This document shows positions 1 to 6,767 of a stretch of DNA of 11,495 bases, piece after piece. Source of the DNA: an uncultured Sphingobacteriia bacterium. Lineage in GTDB: Bacteria > Bacteroidota > Bacteroidia > Chitinophagales > Chitinophagaceae. Below the pieces are notes generated by a model. It ran no database searches and had not been told where the DNA came from. It was given only the letters and a program-made list of their open reading frames with translations. Both the position numbers and the translations under genes were made by a program. The first letter of the stretch is position 1. Every line of letters starts with the position of its first letter. The stretch covers positions 1 through 11,495 of the forward strand of contig CAMFKK010000040.1 of assembly GCA_945957225.1 (NCBI GenBank), given 5' to 3'.

Positions 1-1
1 A

Positions 2-1243
2 GACCTGCCCAAAAATCTGGAAGGATATTATCATGAAACAGGAAGAGCCGGTAGAGATGGCTTAGACTCTGAAGCCATTTTGTTTTATGGCCAAGGCGAT
101 GTAATGAAACTACGCAGCTTTGCACAAGTAGAAGGCAATGAAGAACAGACTGCCATTCTTATGCAAAAATTGGCGATGATGGTTCAGTTTTGTGAAACCA
201 AACGATGCCGCAGAAAATACCTGCTCAATTATTTTGGAGAAAAAACGGTAGCGCATTGTGAGAATTGTGATACCTGTTTAAACAAGGCTGAATTAGTAGA
301 CGCAACTGTAATTGCACAAAAATTGCTCAGTGCGGTGGCCCGATTAAATGAAAGATTTGGCGGCAACTATGTGATTGACGTTTTGCGGGGCAGTATGGCT
401 GAAAAAATTAGACCCGAACACAAAGGGCTTAGTGTTTTTGGGAAAGGCAAGGATTTAACAAAAGAAACCTGGCAACATTATTTGCGTGAGCTGGTGCAAG
501 ACGGATACCTGCAACAAAGTAGTGGGGAATATCCCATTTTGCAACTCACCCAAAAAAGTAAAGCGGTACTTTATAATGGTGAGCAGGTGATGCTTCCTTC
601 CCCTAACCAAACCGTGTTAGTGAAAGAGCCTGCAAAACTGTATGAAAAAGCCGGTCATGAAAAGGAATTATTTGATGACCTCAAAAAACTCAGGACCCGT
701 TTTGCACAGGAAGAAAATGTACCCCCTTATATTATTCTTAGCGATACTACGCTAATGGAACTAGCTACCTATCTTCCGCTCAAACACAGTGACCTGCAAT
801 ATATTTCTGGACTAGGAGTATTCAAAATTGAGAAATATGGAAATGCATTTTTAGAAATGGTGCAAGATTATTGTATTGCAGCAACTATGCCCACGCGGAT
901 GCATTTAAAAGGTCCTTTGAAAGAGAAAAAAACCAAACCTGTTAAAGAGAAAGAAACAGATACCAAGAAGCTAAGTTTTGACTATTATCAAAAAGGGTTG
1001 TCTATTGAAGAGATAGCAGAAGCTAGAAATCTATCTACCAATACTATTGCGGACCATTTATCCTTTTATATCAATAGGGGATCTTTAAAACTAGACGCTT
1101 TTGTTTCTGGTCAACACCAGGCCCTGGTTAAAGCGGCTATTGATACCTATGGGGCAAATAGTTTGAGACAATTAAAAGACAATCTACCAGATAGCATTAG
1201 TTATGCCAGTATTAGAATGGTCTTGGCAACTTTGCCCCTTTGA
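2..1243 (+). CDS. recQ: ATP-dependent DNA helicase RecQ, C-terminal part (5'-truncated by window edge)
   Basis: RecQ is a 3'-5' superfamily 2 DNA helicase acting in recombination and fork repair. The open frame runs in from the left edge, so about 330 N-terminal residues with helicase motifs 0-V are missing. The first visible residues carry helicase motif VI (YYHETGRAGRDG, residues 9-20 of the visible 413). The zinc site follows with Cys 69, 86, 89 and 92 (pattern C-x16-C-x2-C-x2-C), then a winged-helix RQC region (about 101-176) and an HRDC domain (about 220-293). A lysine-rich linker leads to a C-terminal helix-turn-helix extension (about 325-413, containing LSIEEIAEARNLSTNTIADH), which E. 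coli RecQ lacks but Bacteroidota and Firmicutes RecQ proteins often have. In-frame TTG or ATG codons near position 80 are internal and not real starts. The corA-like gene follows after 14 bp, probably in the same transcript. Confidence 0.95.
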   Translation, partial: DLPKNLEGYYHETGRAGRDGLDSEAILFYGQGDVMKLRSFAQVEGNEEQTAILMQKLAMMVQFCETKRCRRKYLLNYFGEKTVAHCENCDTCLNKAELVDATVIAQKLLSAVARLNERFGGNYVIDVLRGSMAEKIRPEHKGLSVFGKGKDLTKETWQHYLRELVQDGYLQQSSGEYPILQLTQKSKAVLYNGEQVMLPSPNQTVLVKEPAKLYEKAGHEKELFDDLKKLRTRFAQEENVPPYIILSDTTLMELATYLPLKHSDLQYISGLGVFKIEKYGNAFLEMVQDYCIAATMPTRMHLKGPLKEKKTKPVKEKETDTKKLSFDYYQKGLSIEEIAEARNLSTNTIADHLSFYINRGSLKLDAFVSGQHQALVKAAIDTYGANSLRQLKDNLPDSISYASIRMVLATLPL

Positions 1244-1257
1244 TTTAACTTTAGTAA

Positions 1258-2355
1258 ATGGCTAGCAAAAAACATAAAAAAATTGCCAAAACCAAGGACG
1301 GGCATAATCTAACCAGAACAAGGGAATTGTTTCATGTAAATCCGGTGGTTCCTTTTCAGAGAGAATCGGTTCCTGCTCCCCATATCCATGTTTTTGACTA
1401 TTCCCCAGACCATTTTTCTGAGTTGGAACACCCAGCAATTGATGCATGTTTTTCTTATAAGGACAATGGACATAATACTTGGATCAATGTGGGTGGTATT
1501 AGAAAAGAAGAGGTAGAAACTATTTGCAATCATTTTAATATTCACTACCTGATTGTAGAAGACATTTTAAGCGTTGGACAACGCCCAAAGATGGACGAGA
1601 TGGACAATGTTTTGTACTGTTTACTCAATATGCTCTATTTTAATGAAGAAACTGGTACAGTAGAAACAGAACAAATAAGTATACTACTTGGTAAAGATTA
1701 CGTGATTTGTTTTCAAGACGATGCAGAAAGAGATGTTTTTGATAATCTTAGAGAAAAACTAAGAGTGCCCACAAGTAAATTGCGTCAATCTAAACCCGAT
1801 TATCTCTGTTATGCTCTCCTTGATACCATTGTTGACAATTATTATGAGGTGATGGAAAAATTGGGAGAAAGAATTGAAAATTTGGAAGAAGAAATTATCC
1901 GTTTCTCCAATACGGGCTCCTTACCAGATATTAATAACCTGCGCAAAGAAATGATTGTACTCAAACGCAATGTGGTGCCAGTAAGAGATTTGGTCAATGG
2001 ATTTATCCGCAGCGATAGTGATTTGTTAGAAGAGAGAACCACCAAATATTTTAAGGATGTTCACGATCATATTATTCAAGCATCGGATCTTTCTGAGAAC
2101 TACCGAGACATGATGATCAACTTACAAGATCTCTATTTGAGTAATGTAAACTTAAAGATGAATGAAGTGATGAAAGTAATGGCTATAGTAACTTGTTTGC
2201 TAGCGCCTGCAACGGTTATTGGTGGTATTTTTGGAATGAACTTTGATAGGATACCAACATTGCATAATCAGTATGGCTTTTTTTTAGCGGTCTCTTTTAT
2301 GATTCTGATACCAGCCTTTATGCTCTATACCTTTAAGAAGCGGGGTTGGTTCTAA
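1258..2355 (+). CDS. corA: CorA family magnesium/cobalt transporter
   Basis: This is a CorA-type divalent cation channel of the inner membrane that mediates Mg2+ (also Co2+ or Ni2+) influx as a homopentamer. The 365-residue length fits the family. It has a basic N-terminus (MASKKHKKIAKTK), a large soluble alpha/beta cytoplasmic domain (about 40-190), and a long helical stalk with a charged coiled-coil stretch (about 190-300). Two C-terminal membrane helices follow (about 305-325 and 339-358). The diagnostic Gly-Met-Asn selectivity motif is at residues 326-328 (IFGMNFD), right after the first helix, and the protein ends in the usual basic tail (KKRGWF). The ATG at 1258 is the first in-frame start after the recQ stop, and no Shine-Dalgarno run precedes it. 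Its TAA stop overlaps the stop of the convergent kinase gene. Family membership is firm; the ion actually transported is not shown by sequence. Confidence 0.95.
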   Translation: MASKKHKKIAKTKDGHNLTRTRELFHVNPVVPFQRESVPAPHIHVFDYSPDHFSELEHPAIDACFSYKDNGHNTWINVGGIRKEEVETICNHFNIHYLIVEDILSVGQRPKMDEMDNVLYCLLNMLYFNEETGTVETEQISILLGKDYVICFQDDAERDVFDNLREKLRVPTSKLRQSKPDYLCYALLDTIVDNYYEVMEKLGERIENLEEEIIRFSNTGSLPDINNLRKEMIVLKRNVVPVRDLVNGFIRSDSDLLEERTTKYFKDVHDHIIQASDLSENYRDMMINLQDLYLSNVNLKMNEVMKVMAIVTCLLAPATVIGGIFGMNFDRIPTLHNQYGFFLAVSFMILIPAFMLYTFKKRGWF

Positions 2356-3869
2356 GACAATTTGTCTTTGGCGGTGTACTTAGAAATTATACCAAAGAGG
2401 TCACGTGGATTAAATGGTTTGGTAATGCAATCATTCATACCAAATTCTGTGGCCCTTCCTTGAATATCAATGGTGATGGAGGCAGTTAAAGCAATGACGG
2501 GTGTTTCTTTATCAAATTCCCTGATGGCTTTGGTTGCGGTATAACCATCCATTACGGGCATTTGTAAATCCATCAGGATAATATCAAATTTGTTTGCTTT
2601 TGCTTTTTCTACAGCAATTTGCCCATTACCTGCAATCTCAACTTTGGCATTCCAGTTTTGTAACATCTTCTCAGCCACCATAATATTAAACTCCACGTCT
2701 TCAACCAGAAGAATATTTAACCCTTTCAAATCAGGGGCATCGGTATGTATGGTCTTGCTTTCTTCCTGTGCAACCGTATCACTTTTCTTGAAGCAGAGTG
2801 TGAAAAAGAATTTAGAACCTTTATCAGCTTCGCTTTCTAAGTGAATATCGCTATTCTGTAATTTAAGCAGAAGCTTGATAATGGTCAGACCTAGCCCAGA
2901 ACCACCATATTCTCTGGTAATATTATTATTGGCCTGGGTAAACCTATCAAAAATCAATTCTTGTTTTTCCGGAGGAATGCCAATACCGGTGTCAATAATG
3001 GCAAAATCTACAAACACAGCATCATCAGTAACCTTGTTCAGTAAGACTTCAATGGTTATGGTACCTTTTTTAGTAAACTTAATGGCATTAGAAATCAGAT
3101 TGTTGAGTATCTGACCCAAACGAATATCGTCTCCAATAATAAAATCTGGTATGTCTTCATCAAACATCAAACGAAGGTTATTGCCACGTTCTTCGGCACG
3201 CAAGCGGTGAGCTGCCCTTAGATTTTTGACAAATTGTTTGAGGTTGATATCCCTTTCTGCCAAAATAATTTTTCCTTCTTCCAACTTGCCATAATCCAAT
3301 ACGTCATTGATAAGGCTCAGAAGGTTTTCAGAAGAAATTTTCATCACATTCAAGAGTTCTTTCTGAGAAGGGAGTGGGTCTTGATAATGCAATAAATTAT
3401 TGGTTCCAATAATGGCATTGAGCGGGGTCCTGATCTCATGACTCATGATAGAAAGGAATTCACTCTTGGCCAAAGAGGCTTTTTCAGCGGTTTCTTTTGC
3501 TAGAATTAGGTCTGCTTCCATTTGTTTGGACCTAGCAATCTGTTCTTCCAAGAAGGAAATAATGCTGATCAAATCTTCATCTTTTTCATCAAAACTAAAT
3601 GACCTAGAGGGGTCTAAAGACCTGATGGCTTCTTTTAGTTTAAGAATAGAAGCTTTTCTAATATCGTTTTGTGCTTGAAGGTCTGCGTTTACTTTCTGGT
3701 ATTCTCTTTCACTAATATCAAAAGCATGATCTGCCAATCTTTTGTCTCTATCAAATGCTTGATAACTACTACTAATGGTATTCAAAAGTTCCTGCATCAC
3801 AACATCAACCTGATAGTTTTCAGGAAGCAGTTTGCGGATTTGTTTTTCTAAAATGCTGTGGTATCCCAT
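2352..3869 (-). CDS. Soluble hybrid histidine kinase (HisKA-HATPase_c-REC)
   Basis: This 505-residue hybrid sensor kinase would autophosphorylate on His and pass the phosphate to its own receiver domain. No hydrophobic segment long enough for a membrane helix is visible, so it should be cytoplasmic. Residues 1-135 are charged and helical, likely coiled coil, with no recognisable PAS or GAF domain. HisKA follows with phospho-acceptor His144 (SHEIRTPLN), then HATPase_c with N box (NNLISNAIKF, Asn261), G1 (DTGIGI, Asp293) and G2 (GGSGLGL, 322-328). The C-terminal receiver (about 384-500) keeps the acidic pair Glu390/Asp391, phospho-acceptor Asp434 (LMDLQMP), Thr463 and Lys484, so both catalytic halves look intact. 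There is no HPt or DNA-binding domain, so signal output needs a separate HPt protein. It lies 33 bp downstream of the FIST gene, which is the probable input partner (inference). Confidence 0.93.
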   Translation of the reverse strand: MGYHSILEKQIRKLLPENYQVDVVMQELLNTISSSYQAFDRDKRLADHAFDISEREYQKVNADLQAQNDIRKASILKLKEAIRSLDPSRSFSFDEKDEDLISIISFLEEQIARSKQMEADLILAKETAEKASLAKSEFLSIMSHEIRTPLNAIIGTNNLLHYQDPLPSQKELLNVMKISSENLLSLINDVLDYGKLEEGKIILAERDINLKQFVKNLRAAHRLRAEERGNNLRLMFDEDIPDFIIGDDIRLGQILNNLISNAIKFTKKGTITIEVLLNKVTDDAVFVDFAIIDTGIGIPPEKQELIFDRFTQANNNITREYGGSGLGLTIIKLLLKLQNSDIHLESEADKGSKFFFTLCFKKSDTVAQEESKTIHTDAPDLKGLNILLVEDVEFNIMVAEKMLQNWNAKVEIAGNGQIAVEKAKANKFDIILMDLQMPVMDGYTATKAIREFDKETPVIALTASITIDIQGRATEFGMNDCITKPFNPRDLFGIISKYTAKDKLS

Positions 3870-3902
3870 AGTTGGAAGATGCTTCGAAGATAGTATTATT
3901 TC

Positions 3903-5039
3903 TTATAGCTCAGAAAAGGTAGTAATTGTCATGGTCTGATTATGTAATTCACATTTAAAATTGGTATTGAAGGGAGAAATCTCACCATAAGAATAAAATC
4001 CAGTGATGCAAGTTTCAGTTCCAAAAATTTGTTTGGCAGCCACTACTTCATCTTCAGTGCGTTCTTGTAAAATCAATTTCCTACCCACACAGCTAATTAA
4101 AATGGCCAAATCAGGCGATTTTGTGGTTTGGAATGATTTTTCAGCAGCCGTTGAGGAAGCTTTGATCAACTTTTCAAAATTAGCCTTCATAAATCTTACT
4201 TTGGAACCCTCAGGTAGATTACCAGCAAAAGTCATGGTCTTATTGTCATTGTCTACATTCAAAATGGTTCTTACCAAGTTTTGATCGGACCCTTCCAGTT
4301 TCAATGACAATGGAAATAAAAGTGCTGATCCTGGAAGCTCATCGGCATAAGTGCCTAGATATTCTTTATATAAGTCAAGGGCTGAAGCTCCATCTATTTC
4401 ATACAAAACATTTTTATCTGATTTGGTAATCATGCGTTCCTTACCAAATTCATCCCATCCCCCAAGGGAACTATGGCCAATTTGTACATCTTTGCCATAA
4501 AATCCAACGGCCACAATAATACCTTCAATGGCTGGCTCATTCAAACCCACCAAGGTTTTGGAAAATCTAGCACCGTCCCCAGCCAATCCACCAGTAATAG
4601 GAATCTTTTTTTCATTTCCCTCATTTAAACCGCTAACCAATTCACTCCCATTAATCTGAGTACCATCTGATAGGATAAACAAACCAGCTAAATCGGGTTC
4701 ATTTAAACTATTATATAAAAATTTACCAGTTTCAAAACTATTGGCGTTTTGGCTAAATGAAGTTTTAATGGCTTTTACCTTGGTTTTTTCAAACTGTATG
4801 GCCGTAACAATCACAGTATCATCAAAAACCTCTTCATCTATAATTTCACCTGCGGTAGAACTAGAAATGATTTGTGCATTGGGGTATTGGCCAGATACAA
4901 AATCATAAATCTCTTGTTGACCAACCATTTCCCTTGAACCAAATAGGGTAACTAATTGGGCATCATTGGCAGAAAATCCTGCACTGGACTCTTTGGTTTT
5001 CCATTCATTGTGCAGAAAATGTAACTGTTGTGTTTGCAT
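3903..5039 (-). CDS. FIST domain signal-transduction protein
   Basis: This 378-residue protein consists of FIST_N followed by FIST_C, a sensory module predicted to bind small ligands such as amino acids and often encoded with signalling proteins. FIST_N covers about residues 27-220. It includes the repeated strand pattern with IISSSTAGEI (58-67), a Gly-rich GGLAGDG loop (150-156) and GHSSLGGWDEFG (188-199). FIST_C covers about 220-365 and ends in the typical GFYSYGEISP block (347-356). There is no signal peptide or membrane helix, so it is cytoplasmic. The ATG at 5039 opens directly into the domain and matches family length. It is the first gene of a two-gene minus-strand operon with the soluble hybrid kinase. 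Since that kinase lacks an obvious sensor domain, FIST probably supplies the input (inference). The ligand is unknown. Confidence 0.9.
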   Translation of the reverse strand: MQTQQLHFLHNEWKTKESSAGFSANDAQLVTLFGSREMVGQQEIYDFVSGQYPNAQIISSSTAGEIIDEEVFDDTVIVTAIQFEKTKVKAIKTSFSQNANSFETGKFLYNSLNEPDLAGLFILSDGTQINGSELVSGLNEGNEKKIPITGGLAGDGARFSKTLVGLNEPAIEGIIVAVGFYGKDVQIGHSSLGGWDEFGKERMITKSDKNVLYEIDGASALDLYKEYLGTYADELPGSALLFPLSLKLEGSDQNLVRTILNVDNDNKTMTFAGNLPEGSKVRFMKANFEKLIKASSTAAEKSFQTTKSPDLAILISCVGRKLILQERTEDEVVAAKQIFGTETCITGFYSYGEISPFNTNFKCELHNQTMTITTFSEL

Positions 5040-5326
5040 AGTGGAAGATTAGATTGGACAAGTATATAAATATAAAAAGGAATTTAATGAAATACGTAAT
5101 ATTTTTTGGATATGTTTAGATTAATTATTGGCTACTTATTTATATCCTTGTTTAATTTAAAACCCTTTTATTAATTTCAAAAGCTAAACAGAATGCCGTA
5201 CTGACCCGCTGGATTACAGGATGCTCTCTAGTTTGTAAGCATTGATCAAAACAAAATAACCTATTTAAAGACCAATTTTATGTTGCTAGTGAATTTTTTT
5301 ATAAATAGTTCAATTCAAAAACTGAG
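5040..5326. other. Divergent intergenic region between the FIST operon and the GH30 gene
   Basis: This 287-bp gene-free stretch must hold promoters for both divergent units. Most of it is strongly AT-rich, with runs such as 5101-5107. A less AT-rich island at about 5191-5243 contains short inverted repeats: ATGCT at 5221-5225 with AGCAT at 5238-5242, and AATGC at 5192-5196 with GCATT at 5239-5243. I found no convincing complete TTTG / TAnnTTTG promoter pair for GH30; partial matches are TATCCTTG at 5143-5150 and TAGTTTG at 5229-5235. No ORF with coding character, tRNA fold or known riboswitch was recognised. Confidence 0.5.
5059..5066 (-). promoter_or_regulatory. Possible Bacteroidota -7 box for the FIST-kinase operon
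   Basis: On the minus strand this reads TATACTTG, one mismatch from the Bacteroidota primary-sigma -7 consensus TAnnTTTG. It lies 20 bp upstream of the FIST ATG. I see no TTTG-like -33 element at the expected distance (about 5086-5092), so this is weak and based on one element. Confidence 0.25.
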
Positions 5327-6709
5327 ATGCAGCTCAAAACCCTAGTATTTTGTTTATCCCTTTCTGTTGGAGTATTGGCTCAACAAAATCAATCAGTTGA
5401 TTATTGGTTAACTACGGCTGATCAAACTGCCTTATTGAAAGCACAAAAAATAAGTTGGCAATCTAGTACAGCAAATCTGCCTACCATCAACATTGATGAA
5501 CAACAGCACTATCAAAGCATTGATGGTTTTGGTTATACCCTAACAGGGGGTTCTGCAAAATTGATCTATCAATTGCCAGCTATTCAACGCAAACAACTCT
5601 TAACAGAGTTATTTAGCAATAAGGGTAATGGAATTGGTATCAGTTATTTAAGAATTAGTGTGGGTGCTTCAGACCTAGATGCTAATGTATTTACCTATAA
5701 TGACCCTCCAAATGGGGAAACAGATTTTGCGCTTAAGCATTTTGGATTGGGTCAAAATTTACAAGACCTTGTTCCTGTTTTAAAAGAAATTATAGCCCTA
5801 CAACCCGCCATTAAAATTTTAGCTACCCCATGGACCGCGCCTATTTGGATGAAAACCAATCAGTCTTCCATTGGAGGAAAATTAAAACCGGAATGTTATC
5901 AAGTCTATGCACAGTATCTGGTCAAATATATTCAAACCATGAAGGGTTACGGTATTGTCATTGACGCTATTACCCCACAAAATGAACCATTGAATCCTAA
6001 GAATAATCCAAGTTTGGATATGCAGGCAGAAGAGCAGGCTGTATTTATTGCTGATTATTTGGGTCCGGCATTTAAAAAAGCAGCTATCAAAACTAAAATT
6101 GTACTTTATGATCATAATTGTGACAGACCCGATTATCCCTTAAGTATTTTAAACAACTCAAAAGCAAAACCCTTTATCAACGGATCGGCCTTTCATTTAT
6201 ACGGAGGTGATATAAAAGCTTTATCTACTGTTCATGATGCACACCCGGACAAGGATTTGTATTTTACAGAACAATGGGTGGGTGGCCCCAGTAATTTTGC
6301 AGGCGATTTTGGATGGCATATAAAAAACGTTGTCATTGGATCTATGCGTAATTGGAGTAAGAACGCACTTGAATGGAATTTAGCAGCAGACGCCCAATAC
6401 CAACCACATACACACGGGGGCTGCACCAATTGTTTGGGTGCTTTGACCATTGAAAAAAATACCGTTTCTAGAAATGTGGCTTATTATATTATAGCACAGG
6501 CTTCCAAATTTGTTCCTGCAGGTTCTATTAGAATTGGTTCAACCCTGGTCAATAATTTACCCAATGTAGCTTTTAAAAGACCCGATGGAAAAATTGTCTT
6601 GTTGGTTTTTAATGAAGCAAGTACAAAACAAGATTTTCAAATCAAGACCAAAGGAAAAACCTTGACTGCCAATTTACCTGCAGGCGCAGCCGCTAGTTTT
6701 GTTTGGTAA
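5327..6709 (+). CDS. Secreted GH30 family glycoside hydrolase (beta-glucanase / glucosylceramidase type)
   Basis: This 460-residue enzyme begins with a Sec signal peptide: hydrophobic residues 4-18 and a likely signal peptidase I site after VLA (18), giving a mature N-terminus QQNQS. The TIM-barrel opens with SIDGFGYTLTGGSA (64-77), the GH30 entry motif. Catalytic residues are visible: acid/base Glu220 in TPQNEP and nucleophile Glu315 in YFTEQW, the clan GH-A retaining arrangement. TPWTAPIWMK (168-177) and SAFHLYGG (287-294) also fit the family. Residues 395-460 form the usual beta-rich side domain (VPAGSIRIGS, VLLVFNE). A His-rich, CxxC-containing loop (HTHGGCTNC, 361-369) replaces the plain Gly-rich loop of many members. 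GH30 includes glucosylceramidases, beta-1,6-glucanases and xylanases. Bacteroidota proteins of this look are often GH30_3 beta-1,6-glucanases, but subfamily cannot be fixed by eye. The gene stands alone, without a SusC/SusD pair or regulator next to it. Confidence 0.9.
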   Translation: MQLKTLVFCLSLSVGVLAQQNQSVDYWLTTADQTALLKAQKISWQSSTANLPTINIDEQQHYQSIDGFGYTLTGGSAKLIYQLPAIQRKQLLTELFSNKGNGIGISYLRISVGASDLDANVFTYNDPPNGETDFALKHFGLGQNLQDLVPVLKEIIALQPAIKILATPWTAPIWMKTNQSSIGGKLKPECYQVYAQYLVKYIQTMKGYGIVIDAITPQNEPLNPKNNPSLDMQAEEQAVFIADYLGPAFKKAAIKTKIVLYDHNCDRPDYPLSILNNSKAKPFINGSAFHLYGGDIKALSTVHDAHPDKDLYFTEQWVGGPSNFAGDFGWHIKNVVIGSMRNWSKNALEWNLAADAQYQPHTHGGCTNCLGALTIEKNTVSRNVAYYIIAQASKFVPAGSIRIGSTLVNNLPNVAFKRPDGKIVLLVFNEASTKQDFQIKTKGKTLTANLPAGAAASFVW

Positions 6710-6728
6710 GGCCAATCTAAGGGCCTTA
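6707..6728 (+). terminator. Probable terminator hairpin of the GH30 gene
   Basis: A perfect 7-bp inverted repeat, TAAGGCC (6707-6713) and GGCCTTA (6722-6728), surrounds an 8-base loop and begins at the GH30 stop codon. It is followed by the modest T-rich stretch TTCTTT on the plus strand. It lies between convergent genes, so it may also act on the aldehyde dehydrogenase transcript. The minus-strand side has no T-run, so the plus direction fits better. Confidence 0.5.
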
Positions 6729-6767
6729 TTCTTTGGAATGTGAAACCCAATAGATATATTCAATTCA

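Noticed and set aside
80..1243. A complete 387-residue gene starting near position 80
   Set aside because: The frame is open to the left edge and the upstream codons encode RecQ helicase motif VI, so this is the 3' part of recQ and the start is internal.
5327..5390. GH30 enzyme as a lipoprotein, using Cys9
   Set aside because: The residues before Cys9 (LVF) do not form a lipobox and the Cys lies in the middle of the hydrophobic core. A signal peptidase I site after VLA fits better.
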